From Udeniomyces pyricola (lineage: Eukaryota; Basidiomycota; Tremellomycetes; Cystofilobasidiales; Mrakiaceae), in assembly GCA_039545295.1 (NCBI GenBank), contig BCIK01000026.1, forward strand, positions 217,632 through 281,631: a stretch of DNA of 64,000 nt. The letters are read 5' to 3'. Shown here piece by piece: positions 22,301 to 34,523 of this stretch (its first letter is position 1; each line of letters begins with the position of its first letter). Both the position numbers and the translations under genes were made by a program. A model generated the notes under the pieces. It was not told the DNA's origin and made no database searches. It saw only the letters and a list, made by a program, of their open reading frames with translations.

Positions 22301-23573
22301 GAGACCTCTTCGGCTCAACGTGCTCTGGAATTCGACGAGTCGCCCCTCGAGTCGGAACAGAATTCGTTTGAATTGATCCTCAAGTCGTACGATGGGTCAG
22401 TTCCTTTCTGCATCGGATCGAGGATGCTCAGATCTATCAATTCGTTGAGTTTCGTTCAACAGATCGCTGCGATGTATACTAATCCAACCGTTCCTCATCA
22501 TCATCACGATTGGCTTCACCTTTCTTTCATCTCAATCAGGTACACCAAGAGGTTGGCCAAGAAGCTCGCTGATGGAACGCCATTTGAACACGATCGTGAT
22601 GAGACCGAACAGCCTCTTCCGGTTAAGCGAATCAAGCTTATCGTCGAGGGGCCCTATGGCGAGGGTGTCCGATTGGAAGGATACGAATCAGGTAAGTCCC
22701 AATGAACCATCACCCTCGTCCAAGCTTCTCGATCTTGTCGTATCGTCATCATGCTGACCGTTACCACCTTTTTTCTATTGTCTTCTCAATCGCCTCCGTT
22801 ATTGTTCAACTGATCTTCTTGTTGGGGGACTTTAGTCATCTTGGTTGCTGGCGGTTCGGGTATTTCTGCGACCGTCGCCCATCTCGCCGATCTCGCTAAG
22901 CGAAGCCAGACGTCTGCGTTCAAGACCCAACGCATCACCGTCGTTTGGGCGATTCGTCAAACTCGTGAGTGCATGGCAATCCTCTTTTACTTGAAAGCAA
23001 CAAACAAGTCGATCCTTTTTCGTCTTGTCGCTTTCCGTCACCTTTCTTGTGGAGCGGGAAGTTCCTAACCGTTTGTGTGCATTTTTCTTCGGGTGGGAAA
23101 TGTCCCTTGGATCCGATAATGCAGATGCCGTCGACGTCTTAATCCCTTACCTCATCCGGCTGCGGCCTCTTCTCCCAACATCTGTCTCACTCGCCATTCA
23201 TATTTACTATACCGGTGAGACTCGTCAAACCCTCGTTTCCCTTCCGGACGAAGAGAAACCAGCGACGCTTCACGCGGCATCCCTCGCCGAGATCGAAGCC
23301 CTCTTCCGACCGGTAACGACGACGACGACTCGGGAGGCGTCACCGTTCTGTTCGGTTGTCGTTCGACATGGTCGACCGGATGTCGGAGCTCACGTTGATT
23401 CAGTTCGGACTAGCACTGGCGGAATGGGAAGAGGAGAGCGCATCGCGTTGAGTGCGTGTGGACCGAGTGGGTTGTGTGATGGTTCGAGGGAAGCGGTCAA
23501 AGCGAGGTTGGGTGGCAAGGATGGGTTGCAATCGTCAGAGTTGGTGTATCACGAAGAGGCGTTTACTTGGTAG
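19384..23573 (+). CDS. FRE: Ferric reductase (FRE family, flavocytochrome b)
   Basis: Plasma-membrane reductase passing electrons from NADPH through FAD and two haems to Fe(III) or Cu(II). Exons: 19384-19623, 19754-19783, 19862-20168, 20287-20485, 20694-20794, 20961-20978, 21270-21439, 21558-21566, 21672-22024, 22210-22395, 22540-22691, 22836-22964, 23125-23573 (780 aa, in frame throughout). Haem-binding His pairs lie in YHRWVARITALHVILHS and VGHIIANIFYTVGAYYHVY. The FAD motif is HPFTIAWPTN, the NAD-binding motif is VAGGSGISATVAHLA and the C-terminal motif is CGPSGLCD. Two exons are tiny: 18 bases (AWIIGNA region) and 9 bases (TVG). Both restore family patterns (HSxxW; GH..VGxYYH) and have good splice borders. 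The first exon has no clear cleavable signal. Iron uptake is the expected role. Confidence 0.9.
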
Positions 23574-24072
23574 TTTCAGTAGAGAATGTAGATGGGAGTG
23601 TAGGGTGTGTAGGGAGATCTTAGCTACGTATAACTATTCATAGGGTTCCCTTCTTGTTCGTGATCTTGTTATTCTTTTGTTTGTTTCCTGCTTTTGTTTT
23701 GAAGCCAACGAGGTAGGGTTGGATGGTGATCGTGGTCCTGATCAACGAAGTTCTCATGTCAAAGGAATTGTAGAGTTGAAAGAGAAGATGTCACGAACAC
23801 GCAACGATCAGCCATGATCATTATGAGATCAATTCAACGGTTAACAGTTTGACATGTAATGGTAACGTGACTGAAGACGTCAATCTGGAGGTGTGATCGA
23901 TGATCGAGTTCCCTTTCTTTCTTTCCCCTTCTTGATCTCGAGATCATCATGATCAGTCCGCACTTATCGATCAATAATATCTATCTATCGCCTTCCACTT
24001 GCTTCCGTTTCAACATCTCCTCCAGTACCCTCGCCCCCCGTCCCCTTTCCCCACTCCATCTCAATCCCCTTC
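23574..24072. other. Intergenic region before the UBLCP1-like gene
   Basis: Holds the 3' end of the ferric reductase and the promoter of the next gene. Bases 23880-23970 repeat GATC/ATCAT words. The final 70 bases are C/T-rich. No gene is seen. Confidence 0.4.
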
Positions 24073-26829
24073 ATGCCCCCCCTCTCCACCGTGCCAACTT
24101 CAGCTTCGTCGTCATCAGACGTCAAAATCCCTTCGACGGCCCCGCTGCCATCTTCGACGCCCATCCCACACGTCTCCGATCCCTCGCTTGCGACGGGCAC
24201 GACGACGGCGCGGGACGAAGGCGTCGTCACGCTCGTCATGAGTTGGTCAGGCAAAGTGAGGGTTCCCCGGCTCTTTTCACTCTGGATCCGATGAGATGGT
24301 AGTCTCGACGGGAGTCTCGCCAAGGAATGAGGACTAGCAAGGGGCGGAAAGGCGGGAGGGAAGCCGGATGCGTGTATGCGATGTGCAAGATCAGATCGGT
24401 CAGAGGCTCGAGCGATGGATCACTGTCGACAATCATGCTCGGTCCTGTTCGAGCAGTAAATGTGCAAATGGGATGCATGGCTCATCGACCATGTTGTGAG
24501 GAAAGGGGCGTCTGGGAAATACAATGTTGACCCAAGCGTGTGCGCGGTTGACATGCCCTTCGCCTTCTCGCCCTTGCCCGCTTGTTCCAACCATCGACTG
24601 CTGCGTGCCGTCTCGATCTTGTGCTCTGCATCTAATACCATTGACATTGCCTATGCGTCACCCTCTAGAATTATGATCTCGTCGTTCCTCTACTCGATCG
24701 GTAAGGACCCTGGACTCGCTTGCCCTTTATGCTCAGCATCGCTTCCTCTCGCTTCAATTCTTCTGCCTCGGACAATCCCACATTCTTGCATATATCCTCA
24801 ATGGGGTCATGAGTAGCACGCCTGCTGGGTCGGACATCCACTTATTGACTTGACCAATCTTTCATCTGATCAACAAAACAACCATAATCAAAATACACCT
24901 TCTACCCCTTCTCCCTCATCACATAGCATTTACGACCTCAAGATCTCCATCTGGTCACTGACCGAAGTCCCGATCGAGCGTATCAAGCTTCTCGGTCTCG
25001 CCTCGCCCAAGACGCCGCTTTCCGATGAAGTCGTCGTCGACAGCCTCAAGCTGAGAAATGGCAAAAAATTCATGATGCTCGGTAAGTGGGGAAGGAACAC
25101 ACCGAGAGCACCGCTGATCGTTTAAAACCTCATGAAACAGCTGATTGACAGTTGTCCGTATGGGGTTTACTTGTCTTGTGCGTGTGTGAATGGATGGGTG
25201 GGTGGGACCTGATGATGATGGATGGGAACGCCTATATAGGCACGTCTCTAAAAGACAGCTTCAAAGATCCTACCCGACTTCAACAGAAAGAGATCAACGA
25301 CGACTTTGATCTGGATTATTCCTCGTTCAAAGTTCTTCCTCATGAGGTCAGTCAATTCTACTGACCCGCATCGATCTCGATGAAAGGTGTCGGCTCTCGT
25401 CTTGTCGCAATGTTAAACTCAACGATCTTATTTTCTCTTGTGGTTTGGGGGGGGGGGGGGGGATTGATGATGTTTCGCGGGCGTAGGACAAACGGAACAT
25501 TCGCAAGATCAAGGAGACAACCAAGACGATGGAGATTGATGTTTGTTTGTTTCAGCTCACTGCATACTTACTCTATCTCTTGATAATCGTAACGTGACTC
25601 TCTTTCCTTCCCTCCCCAATGTCTTATGCGTGTCATATCCTATTCTCCTTTTACTTACAGATCATCAACGAACCTCGTCCCGGCAAGAAGTTACTCGTCC
25701 TCGATCTCGACTATACCCTCGTCGACACCAAACCCATGGTCGATGGCGCATTGCCTTCGACCGAATGCGCCCGTCCATGGCTCCATGAGTTTCTAGAGCT
25801 TGTGTAAGTTGACGATGGATGCATGCGCGATGGTCATGCAGATGGGATGATTGGCACACACATACTGATCATCCTCGTGTTCCCCCCACTTCCCCTTCTC
25901 CCTCACCGATTTGGCTTTTACCTCTGGTCCATCTTCTTTTTGTTTACACTGCCTGAATGATGACGATTAGATACCCTTACTACGACCTCGTCATCTGGTC
26001 CCAAACGTCTTGGCGTTGGCTCGAGGCGAAACTCGCCGAGTTGGGCATGCTCGGAGCCGATACGGAGCGTAACTATAGGATCGCATTCGTCGTCGATCGA
26101 AGACCGATGGTCAGTCTATATTTTTTTACGAAATAGGATGAGAGAAGGAAAGAGGGTTCGAAGGTGTACGTAGTTGGAGGGTAGATTACATTGGGTTCCG
26201 GATATCGACCGAAAGTTCCCAAAACTGGTGGACTGTTCGTTCCGTATCAAGATTGCTGAATCTTCGTCTTTGCTTTTCTTTTCTTACTTTTTTTTTGTAC
26301 ATCCTCACTTGTTCTTTACTTTTGTTCGTCACCACAACGTCCTAGTTCACCATCTTCAGCGAGCGCGAAGGCAAGCCTTACAAGCACGAGTCAGTTATCA
26401 TGTCGTTTTTTTTTCTTCTTCTTTGCATCAAACTCCCAATCGACTATCTCTTTCGACAGTCATGTACAGCCCCTCAATCTTTGTTGAATCGCTGACGGTT
26501 GGATTCAACCTTTATTTTGCCTTCTCGCTCGTCGATCGTGTTTGGGTCTGTCAGAGTCAAGGCGTTGCAGTTGCTTTGGAACAAGTATCCAGCTTGGAAC
26601 GAGACTAATACGATCCATATCGATGATCTCGTGCGTTGAATCTCGCCATTTCGTTTGAGAGGTGTCGTGTTGTTTTCTGTTTTTCTTTTTTTGGGCGGTG
26701 GGGGGGGGGGGGTTCTCCTTTTTGTTCCCTCAATAACAAGGCGGGATCAACTCACGTTTTTCGTTGTTGCTATATCGTTTACTTGGGGGCTTTTTTCTGT
26801 GTGTGGGGGGATACCTGGACCTTGAAAAC

Positions 26830-26911
<82 letters not shown>

Positions 26912-28361
26912 NNNNNNNNNNNNNNNNNNNNNNNNNNNNNNNNNNNNNNNNNNNNNNNNNNNNNNNNNNNNNNNNNNNNNNNNNNNNNNNNNNNNNNNNN
27001 NNNNNNNNNNNCCCCCCCCCCGACAATGTTAATCACAGGGTTTCGATCACACCGTTCTCTCCTACTGCTACCTCTCTCTCTCTCTCTATTTCTCTCTCTA
27101 TGGCTGGTAGTAAAATTGTCACGGATGCTGGAACGAGGAGTCTGACTGAGTTTCTCGATGCTGATTGATTGGGATTGTTTCGTTTTCTGTGTCACGGTTG
27201 GTTTGGGGGAGGGAACTCAAGGACTTGTAAGTCATGTATGGTATTTCGACTCCCGAGAACAGTCATGTGTTCAGTAGAGGATGGGGATGGACTCAAAAGG
27301 CAGGAAGGGGGAAAGGAAGGAGGAAGGGTGATTGTTTTTTTTCGGGGAGTGCTAAGTGGTTGATGGAGACGTCGTCGGATGGATCATGGACTTAGGGCTT
27401 GAATTGGGGAGGGGTTTCATTTTCTTTCAAGGGAAACGGATTGGCGTACATGGATGGATGGATGGATATTGGGCCGATGAGTGTTGATCAATCGTGTTGA
27501 TATAACTCACTTTTTACCTTTCCTTTCCTTTTTTTCTCTCTGATACCTTGCTTCTCCACTCGTCTTCATATCTTCTGATACTCTTACCATCCTACGTCTT
27601 TTAGAAAATCAAACCTTACAAATCTGCCCTCGAACACGCCGCTAACGCTTCGACTCTAGTCCACCATCCGACCACCACCCCATCATCATCGTCATCACCG
27701 ACGACGACGACTACGACCACCACCAGCTCGTCGAGTCACCGGACGATCGCAGACTCCCACCAGCACCATCACCATCCGAACCAGGACCGAGAACTGCCCA
27801 TGTTGGGAGAGTACCTTGTTCGACTCGCGACGGGCCTCGAGAGCTTTAGAGAGGTCGATCATGCGGTCGTGAGTTGAATTGTTTGACTTGAGGAAAAAAA
27901 AATCCGTCTCTTTGGGTGGGTTGGGTGGACTGGGCGCAAGAGGGAGGCGGGAAGAGAGAAGGCCGGGATCACAGGCCCGGGGAGAGGGGGGGGGGGAGAG
28001 GAGAGGGGAAGAAGGGGACGACCGTTTGCGACACGTATAGGGCATGAATCGATCGCAGCGGGGTTCAGATAGATTGATACTCCTCTCCTTTTTTTTCCCT
28101 CATCAATCTCTCTCTGTGTCTCTCCTCCCACAACGACAACGACAATGACCAACAACAACAACCCACAACCAGGATTGGCCGAGCTTTCGCAAGTTGCGCA
28201 AGAAACAACCGTACTCTGGCGCTGTCATGTCGTCGTCAGTAGTCCCGAGCCGAGCGCCCGAGCTTGGGCGTCGAGAGGAGGAGGAGGGTGGTGGTGGTGG
28301 GGATGGGAGTGGGAGTGGTGGGGACGATGGACCAAGTGCTTCTTCTGGTTCTTCGGGTTGA
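24073..28361 (+). CDS. UBLCP1: UBLCP1-like phosphatase (ubiquitin-like plus FCP1/HAD domain), gap in one exon
   Basis: Nuclear Ser/Thr phosphatase; the animal homologue acts on the 26S proteasome. Exons: 24073-24255, 24669-24700, 24927-25081, 25240-25346, 25487-25540, 25661-25803, 25971-26109, 26346-26389, 26555-26630, then a gap, 27605-27868 and 28173-28361. A Ser/Pro/Thr-rich leader precedes a ubiquitin-like domain (about residues 52-125: VTLVMSWSGKNYDL..KISIW..RIKLLGL..KKFMMLG). The catalytic motif is LDLDYTLVDT (D192 and D194), followed by LVIWSQTSWRWLE, IAFVVDRRPMF and ALQLLWNKYP. The frame is exact up to HIDDL. The family then has an Arg-Asn-Phe..Asn-Pro segment, which must lie in or beside the 100-N gap. 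A 15-base exon at 27212-27226 (GTQGL) may follow it. The Gly/Ser-rich tail after YSGAV is unusual. The animal protein is a guide, not proof, of function. Confidence 0.85.
26831..27021. other. Assembly gap (100 N) inside a poly-C tract
   Basis: 81 C residues (26831-26911), exactly 100 N (26912-27011), then 10 C. A run of exactly 100 N is a conventional placeholder of unknown size, so the true length is not known. It lies in the UBLCP1-like gene, and one short conserved exon is missing here. Confidence 0.95.
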
Positions 28362-29715
28362 GGGTTGTGAAAGCGGGATGCGCGGGGTTTTTTTTTTTTT
28401 TTTTTGAAGGGGCTAGAGTCAGGATTTGGAAGGGGNGGAGAAAGAGGAGTATGCTCAATGTAGGCCAAGTTGGCTTGGTTTGTTGGTTCTGGAGAAGACT
28501 GAACAAACGTCGGGTGGGGGGGGGGGGATTCAAATTGATTGGAGGTTTAGATGTTGAACTTTTTGGACGTCGAGGGGGGAGTGAGTTGGGTTTGGAAGCT
28601 CATGGGAGGAACCAAGGTCGGAATGAGAAGGGGAAAGGGGGGAAGACGAAGGGGGGGAGGAAGGGTGATTTTTTTTTTTCTTTTTAAGGCAATGAATGTT
28701 TCAAGGCTTGTTGTATATATGTATACGTCGGCCATTGGTGTGATCAAAAAGAGTCGACGGGGGGAAAATTCATACCATCGATCGACATGAAAAAAAAAAA
28801 AAAGGGCCATCGATTTGAGTAGGAGTTGAAAGTAGACGTAGATTGAAGGAATTTTTTCTTTTCATATATATATATATATATATATCGTTTATACGTATAT
28901 ACGAATGAACACGAATGGGAAATGGAAGAAGAAGAAGAAGAAGAAAAAAAATTAAGTTAGGGAAGGGGTTCATATAACTGTCGTCTCCGCGACGTTGCAC
29001 ATCCTAGTCCTGATATATACTTGGATACATTTCCTTTTTTTCTTCTTGTTTTTTTTTTTTGGTTGATATGTATGTATGTATGTATGTAGGTATGCATGCA
29101 TGCAAAAGAGACGCTCCTATGTTAGCACTATCCATATAACATTCATACGATGATGATCCCTAGGCTGGAATACATCTCGCGTCCTGCTTTTTCATGTTTT
29201 CTCTTCTTCTTTTTTTTTTCTTTAAGACTCGGTCTTCCGAGTCCGTATTCGCGTATACATGGACTTGATCGATCATGCGCGTATGGATGATGGTGGGTGA
29301 ACCCGCATGAAAAAGAGATGATGATGAGACTCGATCCGATCCGATCTGATCTTGATTCGATCATGGAATCGAAAGTGTCGCTTGATTGGTTCCCTTCACA
29401 GGTCTGCAGTCCTGAACATGAGAGAAAAAGCAAAAGACAGAAAAAAAGCTTCTTTTGATGATAATAATAAGATAATAATAAAAAATAAAAAACGAACGAC
29501 CGACATCATAATCTTCTTTTTTTCTTTTGTTTGTTTGTAAAAACAATTCGTTTGAGACATTCATTCATTCATCTTTCTTTCCTACCCTCCCCTTCTCTCT
29601 TGCTCCCTTTCCTTCCTTCTCCAACCCCCCAACCAACCAACCAACCATCTCCTTCTTTCCTACCCTCCATTCTCTCATTCTTCCGCTTCTTCTCCCTTTT
29701 TGTTTTCTTCTTCTT
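28362..29715. repeat. Convergent intergenic region rich in simple repeats
   Basis: Lies between two 3' ends. Contains a T run (28389-28405), a single N (28436), a TA run (28864-28885), a GAA run near 28930, a TATG run (29067-29104) and ATAATAA words near 29460. No protein gene is supported; the open frames are homopolymer artefacts. Confidence 0.5.
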
Positions 29716-30163
29716 CTAGTGAGCGGCGGATTTGACGGCGTCCTTGACTTCAGCTCCTTCCTTCTCGAGGAACTCCTTGATGCTGTTGTTTGTCGTCGTT
29801 ATGTCGTACAGGTCAAGAAAAAAAAAGGCAGACACGAAAGGAGGAGAACAAAAAAAAAAGGGGGGAGGGGGGAAGGGGGGAGGGGGTAAAGAGAGGAAGG
29901 AGTGTTATGATCAGTATGACCGATTTCCAATTTATTTTCGGTTTTGGTTCTTGTTTTGGCCAAAGCGATGATGCATGGAAAAAGGTGTGATGGGGGGAAA
30001 GGGAACCGAACGCGTTTCCCCCATGAAACTCATGTTTGGAGTGTTGGGTGGAGGTTTGAGATCCTAATGCAACGAACGGCGTGCGTGCGTGCGTGCGTGC
30101 GTGCGCATGTCAAAGATCACAAGACACGAAGAAGGAAAAAAGAGGGGAAAAGTGGTTTTTTGA

Positions 30164-30199
<36 letters not shown>

Positions 30200-32620
30200 G
30201 AGATATTGTCCTTCTTCTTTCCTTGACCCATCCAACCAGGATGAACCAAAAGACGAATGATATGAAACCCCAGACCGTTTCTTTATCCCTCATCTCCCCC
30301 TCATCACATCCCTTTCACATCCACTACCATATACACGCCAGCCCAACCATAGGAACCCTCCCCTCCCGTTTGACTTCTTCCGTAGAACCCCAATCCCACG
30401 CCGATGCAAAGTCCCAAGCCCCAAAGGAGTTGTTTGGGTTCGGATTGTTATCCAAGCAACACCTCCTTCTTTCCATCTCCTCCATCACAGCCAGCCAGCC
30501 CTCGGTCCGAGATCTCTTGGCCTTTGCGGACCACCCGTTTCTCACCCGCGTAGGTGAGTGGAATGTACCGCCTCTCGATCCAGCCTACTTCAACTCAACG
30601 TTTCTCAACCAGACAATTGCCCCGCCCCCCCCTTCCTTACCCTTCCTTCGCCTACTTCCACCTGATGCTGATCCATCCCTTCTTTCACACCTGGTCGATG
30701 TCAACCCCCTCCCCCTCTTGACCCCTCTCACAAGAATCAGACTTCCACGTCTCGTCTTTCCGATACCCACATCTACCCATCCATCCATCCATTCATTCGC
30801 CCATTGACGGACCCCTTTGAACCCTCTAAAATCTCCCCTTGTCCTAAACCTAACCCACCCTCTCCTCCTACCTATTCTCTCCCCTTCCAAATCGCCTGAA
30901 CAATCCCCTCATGGTGTCATCGAAGACCCCCCCAAAGGGTGATCCTTCCTCGATCGTGTTGTCCCTTCGGGAAATCATTTCCTCTCTTTTGGTTTTGAAA
31001 ACCCCATTTTCCTTTCTCCCTCCAGTTTCCAACTCCAACTCCAAACCCAAAACTCCCTTTCCTCCCCCCCCCCTGCCACCTTTCGCTCATCTGACCCTCC
31101 TAACCAAACAAGAAGAAAAAAAAAGAAGAAACAAAAAGAAGAAGAAAAAAAATACACGTACAACTTCTCCATCTCGGCTCCCTCCTCCTTGGCGTCCTGA
31201 GCGGCGGCCTTGACGTGGTCGATAGGCGTCTTGGGAGCAGCGGGTTGCATAGCCTTGTAGAGACCACTGGATCAACTCGGACGCGATCGAGTTGAGAAGG
31301 GGTTTATTGTCATTATTATTGGTTTTTGGTTGTTTTGGGTTTGGGGATAGGAGAAAGAGGGACACGAAACAAGGTGAGTTTGGGTGCGGTAAGGAAGGTT
31401 GGGAGGGTTGGTAGACCCAAGAGGAACCACCAAAGATATCAAAACAAGTGACCAAAGAGGCGATGGTGGACGGAGCGTGGGGAATGGGGGAAGAAGGATG
31501 AATAGCAGAAAGAGAAGGAAACGTGTCGCAGGAGAAGACAAGAGATGAGACGGGTAGATAGATAGATGTCAAGGAAGATAGTATTACGCGGGGGGGAAGG
31601 GGTGAGGAATAAGATAACGTACACGGAAGTGAGCACTCCAAGCATGCCGGTGGCACTATGACGATCGTCGTTATTGGATGGGGATGGTAGATCGGATCGG
31701 ATGGGTGAATAAGGGGAAAGAGGAAGGGGGGGGGGAAAGGGGGGCAGTGCGTGGATGAGAGGAAAGGGAAAAGCCAGTGAGTGGATGATGAAGTATGGGA
31801 TGAGATCCAACACAATCAGGCGCGTTGGGCGGAGGAGACGGGGAGGAGAGGTAAGGGACGCGTCCGTTAGGGAAGGGAGTATTTCCAGACGAAAGCGAAG
31901 CGAGGCGTCGTGATGGATGGTTCGGTACGAGAGCAGGAGGAGGGGGTTAAGGATCAGGCAAGCCACGAAGCAAGTGTCACTGAGCCTGAAGAGACGGCGA
32001 AGAAGAAGCGTGTTGCCCTTTTCCGTTCCTTCGTCCTCGCCGGGGTAGATCTAGCCGGTTGATCGCAGACAGTTACAAGTTAACGTACAGGTATTTCTGT
32101 AGGTAGAAAGAAAGAAAGAGAAAAAGAAAAAAAAGAGGGAGATACCGAGTGGGTTAGCACGGACGTTGAATCTCTCCAAGAGGATAGGAGAGAAAGTAGA
32201 AGCGGGAGAGAAGAGCGATGGGATGGATGGTTTCCCATCAGTCGCGCCGCAAGAAGCGAATAGGAGAAGCGAGAGATTGTCGGTCGGGTCGAGTGCCACC
32301 GGAGGAGGAGAGGAAGGCGAAGGCGGAGGCAGAGGGATGACGAGAGGAGCTTACGTTGTGGACGAACTTGCCGCCGATGATGCTGATGAGGACGAGGGAG
32401 GGAGGAAAAGGGGAGGAAGGACGGGCGGGGAGTCAGGCCAAGGGCAGAGAGAGAGAGAGAGAAAGCCAAGGGAAGGGAAGGGCAGGGGGAGAGGATGAGG
32501 GGAGACAGAGGGAAAAGGATGAGCTGGATCGGTTGGTGTGTGTGTGTGTGGGTGATGGGCGGAGATGGGAGTCTAAAATGCAAGAGGCGGGTCTTACTAT
32601 CCGTGGGGAACAGCAGACAT
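29716..32620 (-). CDS. ATP19: Mitochondrial ATP synthase subunit k
   Basis: Small inner-membrane subunit of the F1Fo-ATP synthase, linked to dimer formation in yeast. Minus-strand exons: 32598-32620, 32355-32382, 32089-32096, 31655-31623, 31266-31162, 29782-29716 (87 aa). The protein begins MSAVPHGYIIGGKFVHN, continues KYLATGMLGVLTS as the single membrane helix, then a charged linker (TPIDHVKAAAQDAKEEGAE) and the C-terminal EMEKFIKEFLEKEGAE, like the EEKFIxxFLxKAE end of fungal subunit k. Exon 3 is only 8 bases. Six exons totalling 264 bases are spread over 2.9 kb, so introns make up over 90% of the locus. The intron holding 30080-30199 contains GCGT and GAAA repeats. The family call rests on this overall pattern and size. 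Confidence 0.78.
30080..30199. repeat. GCGT and GAAA tandem repeats within an ATP19 intron
   Basis: GTGC/GCGT units run from 30080 to 30105 and GAAA units from 30162 to 30199. They lie in the long last intron of the subunit k gene. Probably variable in length; no function is inferred. Confidence 0.8.
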
Positions 32621-33024
32621 GGTGTGATGGGATATATGAAAGAGGAGGGGGTGGGCGGGCTGATGGATGGGACGAAGAAAGGGTGGGTTGGTGAGCAAAG
32701 AGAGAGTCGAGTCCAGTCAGTCCAAGGGGAAACGACGGGGGAATGATGGCTGAGGCCCTGAGAGGGTGATCGAATCGATCCACCCACAAGAAATCAATAT
32801 TAATCATGATTTATTGTTGTTTGTTGCTCAAGGTATATATGATATATATATGATATACATACATATATCATCGACTCGACGCATATACTCTGGTAAATCA
32901 TCTTCCCATCGGCCAATCAGCTATATAACACATCACCGTCTACTATCCTCAATATATACCATCCACCATTCACTCGTCCACATCACAGTACTAGTACATC
33001 CATATATCCATCTGCCATAGCTAG
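32621..33024. other. Intergenic region between ATP19 and the RRM gene
   Basis: Both neighbours are on the minus strand, so this holds the ATP19 promoter and the 3' end of the RRM gene. Bases 32830-32990 are ATAT/CATC-rich. No gene is seen. Confidence 0.4.
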
Positions 33025-34523
33025 CTACTGCTCCAACTCGACGTCTTCTTCCGCTCCAACTAGTCCCCCGGCAGCACGCGTCGCATCAGGTCGATCCTCC
33101 CCAATCTCACTCGTCGATTGATCCAGAGGCAACGCGTGATCCTTGATCCATTGCTCTTGCGCCCAGACTGGAAAGAAGAAAGAAAGAATGAAAAGAAGAA
33201 GAAGAGGAGACAAAAAACGACGGTCAAACGTGTGTGTGTGTGTGTCAGTGAGTGGAGACAGATCATCAATGTCGACGTTTCAACCGAGATTCGTCAACAA
33301 CAACAAAAAAAAGGACGACAGAACAGGTAGAGAGGGGAAGAGGAGAGGGGAAAAAGGGAGGAAACAGAACGCAAGAGCAAAGAGTATATGCGATAGAGAT
33401 GCAAAGCAACAGAAAAAAAAAAGAAGCAGAAAAGAAGAAGAAAAAAAAGAGGCTGAAACGTACTCGCTCGCTTGGCATTGGCACCTTCGCGCTGGCCGCC
33501 TTTCATAGGTCGAGCCATGTTGACACGAAGAACTCGGGAGGAGCCAGACGGCGAAGGAAAGTGGTTGAGATCGTAGTTGTCAATCTATTTTGGAAATGGC
33601 AAACAAAGGAAAGGAAGGGGGGGGGGAATAGAACGGAGGGAGGGAGGGGAGCGTTAGTTGATTGTCGATGATGATGATGGGAAAGATAAAGTGTGCCGGG
33701 GTACGGTTGTGCAAGATGCAGTTGAACTGGATTAGTCAAGATGGATAGCCATCGACTGATGGGGCTCGGTCGAATGGACGGAGAGAGACAACGGAGAGAC
33801 AGAGCATCATGGTGGAAACGGAACGAACGGCATCTTGAGCGTCGATTTGAGAGGTATACGTCAGGAACGCAAAGCCTCGATGACGGGCCGCTGAAGGAGT
33901 TTGACGTTGTTCCGTGATTGAAGATGGACCGAGTTGAGTGTGGTTAGTAGACGGATGAGGACAGATATATGGGGGGGGGGGAGGCGGGCAGGGGGGAATC
34001 CAAGGAAACAAGAAGGTCAGTTTGGGTTTAGTGTGAGTTGCGGATGGAATTGGAAGCGTAGGACAGTGCGTTGGCTGAAGGGGGGGGGGAAAGGACGAAC
34101 GTTTGCCATCTTTGGCGGCTTCTTTAGGGAGTTGAACGTCAATGATGTCGCCTGAAGGGGAAACAAGGGAGAGAACGGAGCATGGGAATGGGTTGGAGAA
34201 GGTGGATATGACGAGGAAAGTGAAGAAAGACGTCAGGGAGGGTTTCGCGTGGCAAAGGGAAGATAGATGGACGCAGTTCTGACGCGAGGCGAGAGAGAGA
34301 GAGAGGAAGGTACTGCAAGGAAGCAGCAACGACAACGACAAGAGCAGCATGGACCCCATCCATCAACCCACACGCATATATATAGAATCCATCACTCACC
34401 GAAAGCGACAAACACGTTCAACAGGAGGTCCTCGTTCACGTCTTCCGGCAGGTTCGACACGAACACCGTGTTCTTTCGGATGGTGTCATCGACAGCTGTT
34501 GGGGCTGAGGTCGTCTTGTTCAT
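33025..34523 (-). CDS. Small RRM-domain RNA-binding protein, PPIE-type RRM
   Basis: Minus-strand exons: 34400-34523, 34101-34151, 33829-33890, 33464-33584, 33025-33167 (166 aa). One RRM spans about residues 17-105, with RNP2 TVFVSNLP (19-26) and RNP1 RHRGFAFLTY (61-70). The stretch GDIIDVQLP, the RVLRVNMARPM end and the following IWAQEQWIKDH closely follow the RRM and linker of the spliceosomal cyclophilin PPIE. Here the protein ends in an acidic tail (VGAEEDVELEQ) with no cyclophilin domain. In fungi this RRM may exist alone; a role in splicing is inferred. The first intron splits the RRM at AFG. It diverges from ORC1 over 413 bases. Confidence 0.83.

Noticed and set aside
26636..27195. Long Pro-rich and Gly-rich open frames over the gap
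   Set aside because: They are translations of poly-C and N bases, not genes.
32130..32190. Possible ATP19 exon reading RFNVRANPLG
   Set aside because: It breaks the phase of the following 8-base exon and does not fit the subunit k pattern, where GGKFVHN runs straight into the membrane helix.
31087..32807. Long open frames on both strands over ATP19 introns
   Set aside because: Low-complexity Ser/Pro or Arg/Glu-rich readings of purine/pyrimidine-skewed introns.
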